The notes: generated by a model from the letters alone, not told the origin. A stretch of DNA of 54,183 nt from Iodidimonas nitroreducens (GCA_000710935.1 BAYV01000027.1:1-54183), one strand, 5' to 3'; shown: positions 44,782-53,849, counted from the first letter of the stretch. Made by a program: numbers and translations.

Positions 44782-46161
44782 TTATTCGCCGGGCTGGGGA
44801 TATAAAATCTCCACACGGCGGTTTTGCGGTTCGCGCACCCCGTCATTGGTGGGCACCAGCGGGTCAAGCTCGCCTTTGGCAAGCGTGGTCATCACCCCGT
44901 CCGGCACCCCGATGCGGGCCAAAGCCTCTTTCACCTGATCCGCGCGCCTTTGCGATAATCCTTCATTATAGGTTTGCGGCCCAGCCTTATCCGCATGGCC
45001 CACAAGCTCAACCCGGGCAATGCCATATTTGGCAAAGGCATCGGCCGCATCCTGCAATATCTGCTGGGCATCCGCTGTTATCTTTGTGCTGTCAAAATCG
45101 AAAAACACGATGAAGGGGCCGATTTCGGGGGCCAGAACATCCACCACCACCGTAGCCGTTGCCACATCGCCCGCATCGTCTTGAATGCTGTAGGTAAAGC
45201 GATCCTGACCAACAAAGCGGGGGTCAGCCTGATAGCGCAAACGACCCGCCTCGCCGCGTGTAATGGTGCCATGCCCGGCTTCACCAATGGTGGCAATGCC
45301 GGTGATCGAGCCATCAGCATCACGATCATTGCCCAACACATTAATCTCAACACCTTCTCCCGCCATCACCCGGGCGCGATCATCATTGGCCTGCGGTGGT
45401 TGATTAACTGCTACAGGAGCCGGTGCAGGAGCCGGTGCGGCGGTGCGTTTGGGGGCCGCCTGGCCATTGCCGCCAAAGGCATAGCGCAGGCCAAAAAGCA
45501 CGGAATGCGCCTTGTATTTCGCTTCTGCATCGATGCGATCCGCCACCCGAAGATCGCTTTGACCCGTCACCAGAAAGCGATAGCCCACTTCCGCCGTCCA
45601 ATGCTCGCTCAGGGCCGAACTGAAACCAGCCAAAGCCTGAAAAGCCGGTTCCGCATCATTATTGTTCAAAAGGGATTCGCCGCTGGCCAAGCGATATTCC
45701 AAATCCACCACAGCCATCCCAAGGCCAACCCCCAGATAAGGCTGAAATCCGCGCACAACGGGCACATCATAGATAGCATTGAGCATGAAGGTCGATGCGG
45801 TGGCGCGGGTTTCATCTAAGGCCACAGGCCCCGAAAAAGGCGCAAGGCCCAAAGCGGCTCCAGCACCCCCATCCTCACGCACATCAAGCCTATCAAGATC
45901 ATTGCGGCGATAAAGGTATTCAAGCTCCAGGCGAATAGGCTTGAAATCATAACCAAAAGCGCCGCCCAGAACGAACCCGGTATCGCGCTCATCTTTTGAT
46001 CTGAAATCGCCTTCCAATGCCTCGTCATGAGCCCAGTTGATCCCGGCCCGCACAGCACCATAAAAATTTCCGGCCTCGCCTTGGGCTGTTTCTTGCGCCA
46101 TCGCCAATGCCCCGAATGGCAATAAGCTGCATGATGCCAACAAAACCAATGATATTCTCAC
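44782..46161 (-). CDS. OmpA-family outer membrane protein with inserted Ig-like domain
   Basis: The 459-residue protein has a signal peptide (1-22, ALAMAQ), an eight-stranded OmpA-like barrel (about 30-230), an Ala/Pro linker (233-253), one Ig/cadherin-like 'Big' module (254-342, with VLGNDRDADGSI and DRFTYSIQDD), and a C-terminal OmpA peptidoglycan-binding domain (350-459, FFDFDSTKIT and SQRRADQVKEAL). The GTG start at 46161 follows AAGGGG by six bases; the earlier ATG at 46212 precedes the signal peptide awkwardly. It should tether the outer membrane to peptidoglycan. The module between barrel and anchor is unusual. Confidence 0.88.
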   Translation of the reverse strand: MRISLVLLASCSLLPFGALAMAQETAQGEAGNFYGAVRAGINWAHDEALEGDFRSKDERDTGFVLGGAFGYDFKPIRLELEYLYRRNDLDRLDVREDGGAGAALGLAPFSGPVALDETRATASTFMLNAIYDVPVVRGFQPYLGVGLGMAVVDLEYRLASGESLLNNNDAEPAFQALAGFSSALSEHWTAEVGYRFLVTGQSDLRVADRIDAEAKYKAHSVLFGLRYAFGGNGQAAPKRTAAPAPAPAPVAVNQPPQANDDRARVMAGEGVEINVLGNDRDADGSITGIATIGEAGHGTITRGEAGRLRYQADPRFVGQDRFTYSIQDDAGDVATATVVVDVLAPEIGPFIVFFDFDSTKITADAQQILQDAADAFAKYGIARVELVGHADKAGPQTYNEGLSQRRADQVKEALARIGVPDGVMTTLAKGELDPLVPTNDGVREPQNRRVEILYPQPGE

Positions 46162-46330
46162 GATGATCCCCTTATAAACGCAAATATTATGTCTTACCGA
46201 CCACTGTGGCATATCCTAACGCACCGCCTCAAACAGCGCCAGATGAGCCTTTAAATTTATAGCCTTTAAAATTTGTCGAAATCATGATGATCATGATCTT
46301 AGGTTGTTGCACGCGCAGATCAATCTCCAC

Positions 46331-46828
46331 TCAATTGCCGATCAGTCCATGGGTGCGTAGCATCGATAAAATCTGCCCCAGCGTGGCTCTCGCCTCCGCA
46401 TCGATGATCTCGCCGCCCAAGGGATCGGCAATCGCAGACTGGCGCGGCCCCACCACCTGTTGCCCCCAGATGGTAAAGCGATCCGCCCACACATCGCCGC
46501 TGCGCCAGAATGTGCCATCATAAATCGTATCAAACAGGCGATCCGCAAGCCAGGCCCGCATTCCGGTGACCGGCGGCACAAAAACCCAGCCCCCATCAAG
46601 CCATTGGGCAATCTTGTTTTCATGCCCGGCCCAGGCCCCCGATGCCCCGGCCGCCACGATCCATGCCTGACCATTTTGCGGTTCTTCCGGGGGAGCGGCC
46701 AAAACAGAGCTTTCTATATGCAAATGCAGCAAAAGATCGATGCGGGCAATCGCCTCATTATGGGTGATTTCTTTTTGAGACTGATTGGTCAAAATAAAAG
46801 GAAAGGCATATCTTGGGGATTGAGTCAT
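46331..46828 (-). CDS. DUF2793 phage/GTA-associated protein
   Basis: The 165-residue protein matches DUF2793: FPFILTNQSQKEITHNEAI, then WIVAAGASGAWAGHENKIAQW and WVFVPPVTGMRAW. DUF2793 proteins occur at the distal end of tail modules in alphaproteobacterial prophages and GTA-like clusters; a tail-tip or fibre-associated role is inferred. It follows the gp15-like gene by 57 bases on the same strand, with a GGAGA ribosome site. It is probably the last gene of the tail cluster, since the next gene downstream is the unrelated OmpA homologue. Confidence 0.82.
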   Translation of the reverse strand: MTQSPRYAFPFILTNQSQKEITHNEAIARIDLLLHLHIESSVLAAPPEEPQNGQAWIVAAGASGAWAGHENKIAQWLDGGWVFVPPVTGMRAWLADRLFDTIYDGTFWRSGDVWADRFTIWGQQVVGPRQSAIADPLGGEIIDAEARATLGQILSMLRTHGLIGN

Positions 46829-46885
46829 GATGGTCTCCGGTACACATATTCTGAAATGAAGCTGACGATTTGATCGCGAAATTGG

Positions 46886-49153
46886 CTATGCCATGTCCAC
46901 AAAGCCGGATGCGGCAAAGCCGCGCCCGACACTGGCGCTCATCTGATACAGGGCAATCTCGATCCGGCTTTGGGGGCTGCCGAAATCCGCCATTTGCTGA
47001 TCAAGGCTATAGATCAGCGATGGGGTTGATGTGCTCAGGGTCCGCAGGCGTGTCCCGTTCGAGAGGATATCAAGCTCATAGCCCTCAGCCTCTTCACCCA
47101 AAGGCACATCGCGGCCATCAAGCCAATCGCCCCCCACCCGCGTGCGCCTCAGCCATTGGATGGCAAGATCAAGATCAGGCAGCCGCTGGGCCCGCACATG
47201 CACGGGCGCCAAGGGCATCAGGGCGCGCCCACCATAGCTGAAAACACTGGCATCCGTGTCATCAAGGGCCGCATTGACCGAAACCGCCTTTATCAGGGTT
47301 GATTGCCCGAAGAGGGCCACGGGCGCATCGATCTCTATAAGCGCGCCGCCATCAAGCAAAATGAATCTTTCCCCCGCCTGATGCCCGTGCATCGCCCATT
47401 CCGTTCCATTACGACCCCGTAACAAGCCCCTTAACCTATAGCGACCATCCGGCTCCAAATGGGCATTGCGGAACTGAATGATCTCATCGCCTACCACCGC
47501 CACATTGGCACCATTAAGCACTGCCAAAGCCGAACGGCTTTCCAAAGCCATGTCGGGGCGCACCAGCCTTATGAACAGCTCATGATGTTCATCCCAATAA
47601 ACCGCAGTCCCCGCAGGCAGGGTCGTCACCGTTTCCCCGATGATGGCGCTGGCCCGGCTGCTGGTGATGAGATCGTAATTTTCGCCCTGATCGCGCGACA
47701 GATAAACCGATCCCCCCCGCCAACCCGGCGAGGGCCCAGCCATTGCCGCCAGCAATCGGGGCGTACCCGCAACAACACCCGAGCCAAAACCCAGGCCTGG
47801 CAGATCCAGCAAATGCACAAGGCTGATGCCCACCGGCAAAACCACCGGCGGGGTAAAGGTCCCGCTCGCCGCACCGGCCAGAACCAGATCCGGCAAGGGC
47901 CCAATGGGATGGGCGGTCACCTCCACATGATCGGCAGCAATCGTCATCTCGGTGATCAAAAGGCGGAACATGCGGCCATCGACCGGATAAACGATCCGGT
48001 CCCCCACCTCTAAAGTGGCATAATCGGATGGTAATAAAAGCTGGTGATTTTCCTGTTTCATCCAGGATAAGGCCAGCAAAAGTTCGGCCTGCTTTTTGGC
48101 CCGATCCGCCGTCACAAAAAGCGGGCTATCAACAGTAAAGCGGCGCTCCGTATGGCTTTGCTGGCGGCGGGCGCGCTGAACCGAGGGCTGGAAATCACGC
48201 TGAGGATCACCATAACGCACGGCCATTTCCTGCCATAAATCCGCACCCTGCTCCCGCTCGATCCGCACCGAAAACCGATCCCCAGAACCATCGGTTGCTG
48301 CCGTGCCCAGATCTTTGAGCGGCACGGTCCGTTCATCGCCGCTCAAAAGCCCGCGAAACCCCAAAGCCCCGGAACCTTCAGAAGCACTGGCCGGAAACAG
48401 GGCCAAAACACCCTCCATCGCCGCCCGTGCCGCAATATCCCGGGCCACGGCCAGCCCGGTGATCGGCTGATCCATATCGAGAAGGGCAATATCCCTCATG
48501 CCTGCCTCAGCGCCGATCTGTTGCAATAATCGGCCAGATGTCAGCCCCTCATCCGCCATCACCTCAAAGCTCAGATTAGGGGCGCGATTGGCAAATTCAG
48601 CCAGTTCCAGACCTTCTAAAACGGCATAGGCCAGCCCGCGAAAGGCCGGGGCATTGGCCACACCTTCATGGGCTTCGATCAGGGGATCGGGTTCTTGCGT
48701 TTCCAGCCCGCGATAAACCCGCAGGCGCGCAGGCGAAAGCCACGCCCCCGCCTGATCGCGCAATAATTTTCCATCCGCCCAGATCCGGCCGATATCAAGG
48801 ATCGGGCGGGCGCTCAGCCCCACCGCCATAGAGACGGAATAGCTGAATTCCACCGTGGTGGCGGATTTTGCCCCCTTACCGCCCGAAGATTGCTTTGATT
48901 GCGTGCGCTTTTCAATCAGGCCGCTCGACCAAAGAACATTGCCCGCCACCCGCGCCGTGCCAAAAACCAATGGAATGGGCGATCCAAGGGCCGAGCTTTG
49001 AACGCTCAGATCATCAAGACGCGGCCCTTCCCGCTCCCCACCATTGCCAAAAAAAATCGAGCGATCGATGATCCCGCCCACAGCGGCCCCCAAAAGCCCC
49101 CCGATGGATCCACCAAGAGCCGTCCCAACCGTGCGCAAAAGCAAACTGGCCAT
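46886..49153 (-). CDS. GTA/phage tail baseplate protein (gp15-like, short form)
   Basis: The 755-residue protein corresponds to the large host-contact protein at the end of GTA tail clusters. It begins with a Gly/Ala-rich hydrophobic segment (MASLLLRTVGTALGGSIGG) and the SPIPLVFGTARVAGNVLW motif. A middle domain (LFVTADRAKKQAELLL, then LEVGDRIVYPVDG) and a C-terminal RLRGLLRGRNGTEW segment follow. Rhodobacter-type gp15 is about 1300 residues and contains a TIM-barrel insert; none is present here. The start at 49153 overlaps the gp14 stop (TAATG). An in-frame extension to 49339 lies inside gp14. Confidence 0.82.
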   Translation of the reverse strand: MASLLLRTVGTALGGSIGGLLGAAVGGIIDRSIFFGNGGEREGPRLDDLSVQSSALGSPIPLVFGTARVAGNVLWSSGLIEKRTQSKQSSGGKGAKSATTVEFSYSVSMAVGLSARPILDIGRIWADGKLLRDQAGAWLSPARLRVYRGLETQEPDPLIEAHEGVANAPAFRGLAYAVLEGLELAEFANRAPNLSFEVMADEGLTSGRLLQQIGAEAGMRDIALLDMDQPITGLAVARDIAARAAMEGVLALFPASASEGSGALGFRGLLSGDERTVPLKDLGTAATDGSGDRFSVRIEREQGADLWQEMAVRYGDPQRDFQPSVQRARRQQSHTERRFTVDSPLFVTADRAKKQAELLLALSWMKQENHQLLLPSDYATLEVGDRIVYPVDGRMFRLLITEMTIAADHVEVTAHPIGPLPDLVLAGAASGTFTPPVVLPVGISLVHLLDLPGLGFGSGVVAGTPRLLAAMAGPSPGWRGGSVYLSRDQGENYDLITSSRASAIIGETVTTLPAGTAVYWDEHHELFIRLVRPDMALESRSALAVLNGANVAVVGDEIIQFRNAHLEPDGRYRLRGLLRGRNGTEWAMHGHQAGERFILLDGGALIEIDAPVALFGQSTLIKAVSVNAALDDTDASVFSYGGRALMPLAPVHVRAQRLPDLDLAIQWLRRTRVGGDWLDGRDVPLGEEAEGYELDILSNGTRLRTLSTSTPSLIYSLDQQMADFGSPQSRIEIALYQMSASVGRGFAASGFVDMA

Positions 49154-49635
49154 TATTCTATCCCCGGAAAACGAAAGCCGCAGTGAATGGAGCGCCGCCA
49201 AGCGGCATCCATGCGATGTTCGATCACTTTGCCCACGCGCTCGCAGGCATGGATGATGCCCTTGCCGGTCGTAATACCGGCATGGCTCACCCCGCCGCCT
49301 TCCAGGGATAAACAGATCATATCCCCGGTTTCGGGCCAATCGACAGGGGTAAAGCCGGCCGCCACCGCCCCTTTCAAAAGGCGATCATCGCGAAAACTGC
49401 GCGGATATCCGCTTTGGTCATAGCGGCTGAGATCAAGCTCCCAGGCCACCCACAAGATCAGCCCCACACAATCGAAGCCGTGTTGAGGCGTCCGCCCCTG
49501 ATGGCGAAAGGGGGTTCCCAAAGCCGATCTGGCCGTCACTAAAATATCAGATTGTGAAACCGCTCTTCTATTTTGCGCACTGCCTGTGCTATCGCTTTTC
49601 TCTGAACAGGCAATATCCGGTCCGCAACCGATCAT
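49153..49635 (-). CDS. NlpC/P60 peptidase of GTA tail (gp14-like)
   Basis: A 160-residue cysteine peptidase. The catalytic Cys56 is in HGFDCVGLILW and His118 in VSHAGI, with a further His129 in the following strand. GTA gp14 proteins cut cell-wall peptides during DNA delivery. The conserved core starts near TARSALGTPFRHQG. The N-terminal 30 residues are atypical and the start is uncertain: 49635 keeps it clear of the divergent gene at 49661, while 49662 and 49680 would overlap it. Its stop overlaps the gp15-like start. Confidence 0.82.
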   Translation of the reverse strand: MIGCGPDIACSEKSDSTGSAQNRRAVSQSDILVTARSALGTPFRHQGRTPQHGFDCVGLILWVAWELDLSRYDQSGYPRSFRDDRLLKGAVAAGFTPVDWPETGDMICLSLEGGGVSHAGITTGKGIIHACERVGKVIEHRMDAAWRRSIHCGFRFPGIE

Positions 49636-49660
49636 CGCCTCATCACCATAGTGAGGAATC

Positions 49661-50623
49661 ATGGACGTCAACTCTTTCATTATCTATCTGCACGAACTTC
49701 GCAATCAGTGCCTCTACACCCATTCGGCGCTGAATATTTTCAACCAGTGCCTTGAGCAGAAAAACCAGACAGGCGTTCTGTTTGCCGGGCAATCGGCACT
49801 CTCTGCAGCGGCTCAGGTCGGGGCTATTTTATGGCCATCGCGCGCCCGTGCCCGTCGCCGGGGCGAAGTGCTGCGCGAAAAGCTGCAGCTCCCTGAAAGC
49901 CATGCTTTAGGCGACCGCCGCTTTGTCGAGCTGTGGGAACATGCCGATGAAAAACTCGATGATTGGGTCAAAACCACGAAGGGCGAGCGCGTTCTGTTCG
50001 ATTTCGTGGGCGATCCCAAAACCATCAATCTGCCCGGTTTGAAAGAATCGAGCGTGTATCGGCTTTATGATACCACCAGCCAGATTCTGGTTTTTCGGGG
50101 CGTGGGCTATAATCTGGGCAATCTTGCCAAAGCCATTGAAGAAATCGGTCGCCGCGCGGAAGTGCTCATGAAACAAATCATGGAGCAAAGCCAGACCGCG
50201 CAAAATGCCCAAAATCCCAATGGTCAGGACAGCGCAAACGGCCCTGCTACAAGCCCGGCTCCATCCGCCAGTGGGCCGCAGATGGGCCTTGGCGGAGCCG
50301 GCGAAGGTCGCGCCGAAGAACCCGCCAATGATAGCGCAGACGATACTGATAGCATCAGCCCCCTGAAAACAGAGGCGCCGCTGGCCGATGAACCCGCCAG
50401 CCAAGCCCCGGCCACAGAAGCCAAAAAGGCTGAGACCCCGGTTGAAGCCAAGCCGGAAACCAAGGCTCCCGCAAAAGCTGAGACCAGAGCCCCCGCCAAA
50501 GCCCCTGCTAAATCGGGTGCCAAGGCACCAGCCAAGGCAGCAGCGAAAACCAGCGATGCCAAAAAGCCCACAAAAAGTGCGGCCAGTAAAAAACCAGCGG
50601 CCAAATCAGGCAAAGACACCTGA
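49661..50623 (+). CDS. Opposite-strand gene in tail cluster; possible HEPN-like domain with histone-like tail
   Basis: The 320-residue protein is not one I can name. Residues 1-175 are a compact, mostly helical domain with ILWPSRARARRRGEVLREKL and RRFVELWEHADEKLDDW; R87-x6-H94 fits the R-x4-6-H spacing of HEPN nucleases, and R14-x6-H21 is a second candidate. Residues 180-255 are acidic and polar, and 256-320 are an Ala/Lys/Pro-rich tail (KAPAKA repeats) like bacterial histone H1-type DNA-binding tails. It starts with ATG behind GAGGA and lies antisense between gp13 and gp14, which are normally adjacent. A cargo or defence gene is one reading; function is unproven. Confidence 0.7.
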   Translation: MDVNSFIIYLHELRNQCLYTHSALNIFNQCLEQKNQTGVLFAGQSALSAAAQVGAILWPSRARARRRGEVLREKLQLPESHALGDRRFVELWEHADEKLDDWVKTTKGERVLFDFVGDPKTINLPGLKESSVYRLYDTTSQILVFRGVGYNLGNLAKAIEEIGRRAEVLMKQIMEQSQTAQNAQNPNGQDSANGPATSPAPSASGPQMGLGGAGEGRAEEPANDSADDTDSISPLKTEAPLADEPASQAPATEAKKAETPVEAKPETKAPAKAETRAPAKAPAKSGAKAPAKAAAKTSDAKKPTKSAASKKPAAKSGKDT

Positions 50624-50642
50624 TAGCGATCCGGGTTTGCCC

Positions 50643-51485
50643 CTAAAGCAGACCCGGATAATCAAGCAGGGCATCCGTACCGGGAACAAAGGGATCGCCG
50701 CGAAAATTGATGATATTGTCAAATTTATCGCGGCAGATCGCCAATGTTTTATCGCACCCGGCGATGATGGTAAAAATATCCCCCACCGCCATGGGCTGTG
50801 GCGGTGCCTGTAAAAGATTGATCTGATCGCCTTGATGGCTGCGCACCTCGCTGATCAGGCCGCCATTTTTTCCCGTATGCCAGCGGATTTTCCCGAAATC
50901 ATACCAGCGCGCAGGTTTCGGGCCAAAGGAGCCGCGAAAGGTGGTTTCATTGATGATCGCCGTCAGCCCGGCGGTTTCGGTGAAGGCATTGAGGGATTTC
51001 TTGCACCGGCGATCCCCCAATTCGGCGCGACAACCCGGCGAATAGCTTTCCGTCATCACCGCTGAAAGGCCATGGGTCATCCCCCGCATTTCGGCCTGAA
51101 AACGATCATCGATCCGGGTGATCCGCCCCAATGACCCCTGTTTGATCAACAGGCTGCCCGCATCCGGGTCCATCCAATTGACCAGAAACACCCAAATCCG
51201 GGCATCATCAAACCGTCCGCTGGAAAGATCTTCGGCCAAAAGGCTTCGGCTCATCAGCACCCCATCGATTTCCAGATTATCGATGGCCAGATCCGCAGTT
51301 TCCCGCGCCGCACTGGCCGAAAGCCCGCCATCGGCGCGATAAATCAGGCCATCGACCCGCAAATCGCGATCATGGGATGTCAAAGCCAGCATAACCCCAT
51401 CGCGTCTTTGCAGCCGCCAGCACAGGGCTAGGCTGGTCACATCTTCTGCCAGATGCCGGCCAAAAGCCTGGGTAATCGCGCGCAT
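50643..51485 (-). CDS. GTA/phage tail hub protein, DUF2163 (gp13-like)
   Basis: The 280-residue protein is the gp13 equivalent. DUF2163 features include LALCWRLQRRDGVMLALTSHDRDL near the N-terminus and the C-terminal NFRGDPFVPGTD. Four cysteines are spaced C152-x8-C161 and C244-x6-C251, as expected for the metal or iron-sulfur site of related tail hub proteins. It should form the hub between the tail tube and the tip. It starts three bases after the gp12-like stop, with GGGAG upstream. Its 3' end faces the opposite-strand gene across 19 bases. Confidence 0.88.
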   Translation of the reverse strand: MRAITQAFGRHLAEDVTSLALCWRLQRRDGVMLALTSHDRDLRVDGLIYRADGGLSASAARETADLAIDNLEIDGVLMSRSLLAEDLSSGRFDDARIWVFLVNWMDPDAGSLLIKQGSLGRITRIDDRFQAEMRGMTHGLSAVMTESYSPGCRAELGDRRCKKSLNAFTETAGLTAIINETTFRGSFGPKPARWYDFGKIRWHTGKNGGLISEVRSHQGDQINLLQAPPQPMAVGDIFTIIAGCDKTLAICRDKFDNIINFRGDPFVPGTDALLDYPGLL

Positions 51486-51488
51486 GGC

Positions 51489-53846
51489 CTACTCCCTGAT
51501 TTCCAGAAGGCGGATGGCCGGGATCTGCCCGGCATCAAAAGCATCGAGGGATAAAGCGAGCCGGTCCTCGGCAAAGCGCACCGGCACATCAAACAGATAT
51601 CCCGCCGTGATCACCGCGCCCGCCAGCGGCGGGCTATCAAAGCGCACCAGCCCCATAGCGGCATCGCAGGTCCAGCCCTCAAGGCGTTCAACCCCATCGA
51701 TGGCAAGGCGCACGGTTTCTTTTTCCGGACGGGTGATCCGCCGCAAATGCGCTGTTTCCCCCGCTCCATAGCGCTTGATCAATTGAAAATCGCGCGTCAC
51801 CCCATCACCGGTGCCGATCTGCTGATCAAGGGGGGATGGCGTCCCCATATCCACCGCCGAGCTATGATCCGCCCAATCGCGAAAGCGAAAGCCATAGGCC
51901 CGCCCCGCCCGCGCCCGGAAAAACGCCATCAGAACCGAAAGATCGTGAGCCGAGCGCAAACCGCTCGATAGATCATAAACAGCACGGGCCTGATCCCATT
52001 CCCGGTTGCGCCGTTCATGCCCCGAAGCCGTTGAGACCACCCGGGTGGAAAATCCCGGCCCGCCGGTCGATCCAAAGCTCACCGCTTCGGGCAGGCGCAC
52101 ATCATGAAATCCGGTCATATCCGGCTCCTCCATATCCTGATCAAAAACCACAACCCCATCGCGCATGATCTGGGTATAGGCCCAGATCACCCGTTCGGAA
52201 AATCCGCGCTTTTCGGCATCGATCAAGGCCCATTCGATATTGGGCCAGATATGCAGATCTTCGGGAAGCAGAACGAAACCACTGAAAAACTGCGTTTTAT
52301 TAAGCGGATAACCCAATTCGGCCACCACCGTTTCAATGCCCTTTTCATGGGCATACCAATCCCCATCGATGACATGATCATAATCTTCGATCTGCACGAA
52401 ATCATAAGCCGGATAAGCCCAATGGGAGGCCGGGAAATTGGCTGTTTTCAGCATCGGTGCTTGCGCATCAAGCACTTGTGGCGTGAAAAACAACAAGGTC
52501 ACCTGCGCCCCGGAATAGCGATTTTTCACATGATCACGCAGCCGGTGGGTGGCGGCCCCCAGCTTTTCCCCCAGCCAATCGAGAAAGAGCTGCTGATCAC
52601 CATCGGGGCTTTCCAAAGCACTTTGATGCGCCACAGGCATCTCCAGCCCGGTTTCGAGTAAATAAAGCGCGCGTGTGGCCTCATCATAAAAATGCGGCAC
52701 CCGTCCGCCGCCCAGCGATACCCACCACCAGGGCTCGCCAATCTGAAAAACCGGAGGCAGGCCCGCCGCCATCATCAGATCACCAAAGGCCGAATAAACC
52801 CGTTCAAGATAAAAAAGCGCATCCCCATTCGTGGGGGCGATCAGGGTTGAAGGCGGCTCCCAGCCGGTCAGGGCACGATTGCCGTCATAATCGCGCTGCG
52901 CCCATTCATCCGGGGCATTCGCGGCAAAAATCTCAAACGACAAAGACAAAGCCAAAGTCATCTTCATCTGTACCAAACGGGCAAACAGATCCTGATGCCA
53001 GGCCCGGGTGGCGAGATTGAGCGCCGGAGCATCAGGATCGACGACCCAGCGTTCCTCATCAGCCCGCCAGCCCAGCGTATAATAATGGCTCATCCCCACA
53101 TAATGGGTAAACCAGTCGCGATAGCCCATCTGCACGATATTGCGCAGCAATCGGGCGGGGGTGATATTAAAGCTATCATCATAGCCATTGGCGATGCGCA
53201 CGCTATGGGGCTTCATGGCGTCATCACCAAGGGCCAGATCGGCCCGCCCGCCACGCACCGATAGATCGCTGATCAGCACCGATCCTTCAACAGCACCGCC
53301 CGTGAGCGGGGCTTCATCATCAGGATCATAGCCGGGTGCGACCATCGAAATGAACATCCGATCCAGATCGCCGGCATAAACCGGATCGGCCTCGGCAGGT
53401 AGGAAAAAGCCCCCGTCCAGATCATCGAAATCAAGGGTGATGATCGCATTTGTCGCGGTGCCCACAGCATAGTTCCACAGCCTGACAAACCAGGTGCGCG
53501 GTACGCCTGCGGCATCCCGCCCCTCGATGGTAAGGGTCGGGCCAAAGCTTTCGGATAATGTGCGCAAGCCCGTGCTTTGCCAGCGAAAACGCAGCACAAG
53601 GCCCCGATAATCGCGGTTCGTTTCATAACCCAGCAAAGGATGATCGAAATGATCCTCGCTATCCCAGATGAGGCCCGCCAGATCATTGCGGCGATAAAAA
53701 ACCAAAGAGGCCCTGAGCGCCTCTCCACCGGGATTGGTCACCGCCGCCATCATCGGACGGGGGAAATTGACGGTCCAGAAACGCGGATCGAACCGGGTGA
53801 CGGATCGCTCGTCAAAGCGATCCGCCTGTGAGGCCAGCCACAGCAT
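51489..53846 (-). CDS. GTA gp12-like protein (DUF2460) fused to large N-terminal region
   Basis: The frame encodes 785 residues. The C-terminal 209 (577-785) are a full DUF2460/TIGR02217 distal tail protein (FSTRVVSTASGHERRNREWD, then FRARAGRAYGFRFRDWADHS). The first 200 residues are strand-rich (jelly-roll-like) and 200-570 look like an alpha/beta TIM-barrel-type domain (GYRDWFTHYVGMSHYYTLGW, GEPWWWVSLGGG). Ordinary gp12 is about 210 residues. A strong ribosome site and ATG lie in frame at 52131-52116, precisely at the domain boundary. It starts three bases after the tape measure stop. The N-terminal part may be a tail-sheath-like module; that is inference. Confidence 0.85.
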   Translation of the reverse strand: MLWLASQADRFDERSVTRFDPRFWTVNFPRPMMAAVTNPGGEALRASLVFYRRNDLAGLIWDSEDHFDHPLLGYETNRDYRGLVLRFRWQSTGLRTLSESFGPTLTIEGRDAAGVPRTWFVRLWNYAVGTATNAIITLDFDDLDGGFFLPAEADPVYAGDLDRMFISMVAPGYDPDDEAPLTGGAVEGSVLISDLSVRGGRADLALGDDAMKPHSVRIANGYDDSFNITPARLLRNIVQMGYRDWFTHYVGMSHYYTLGWRADEERWVVDPDAPALNLATRAWHQDLFARLVQMKMTLALSLSFEIFAANAPDEWAQRDYDGNRALTGWEPPSTLIAPTNGDALFYLERVYSAFGDLMMAAGLPPVFQIGEPWWWVSLGGGRVPHFYDEATRALYLLETGLEMPVAHQSALESPDGDQQLFLDWLGEKLGAATHRLRDHVKNRYSGAQVTLLFFTPQVLDAQAPMLKTANFPASHWAYPAYDFVQIEDYDHVIDGDWYAHEKGIETVVAELGYPLNKTQFFSGFVLLPEDLHIWPNIEWALIDAEKRGFSERVIWAYTQIMRDGVVVFDQDMEEPDMTGFHDVRLPEAVSFGSTGGPGFSTRVVSTASGHERRNREWDQARAVYDLSSGLRSAHDLSVLMAFFRARAGRAYGFRFRDWADHSSAVDMGTPSPLDQQIGTGDGVTRDFQLIKRYGAGETAHLRRITRPEKETVRLAIDGVERLEGWTCDAAMGLVRFDSPPLAGAVITAGYLFDVPVRFAEDRLALSLDAFDAGQIPAIRLLEIRE
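52116..52131 (-). promoter_or_regulatory. Internal ribosome binding site and ATG at gp12 domain boundary
   Basis: Read on the minus strand, GGAGGAG (52131-52125) is followed after six bases (CCGGAT) by ATG (52118-52116), in frame. This ATG is Met577 of the fusion and would start a stand-alone 209-residue DUF2460 protein of the usual gp12 length. Strength and spacing are near ideal. Confidence 0.7.
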
Positions 53847-53849
53847 GGC

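Noticed and set aside
44974-45819. 281-codon open frame on the plus strand opposite the OmpA gene
   Set aside because: The minus strand has signal peptide, barrel and OmpA domain; the plus frame has no recognisable content.
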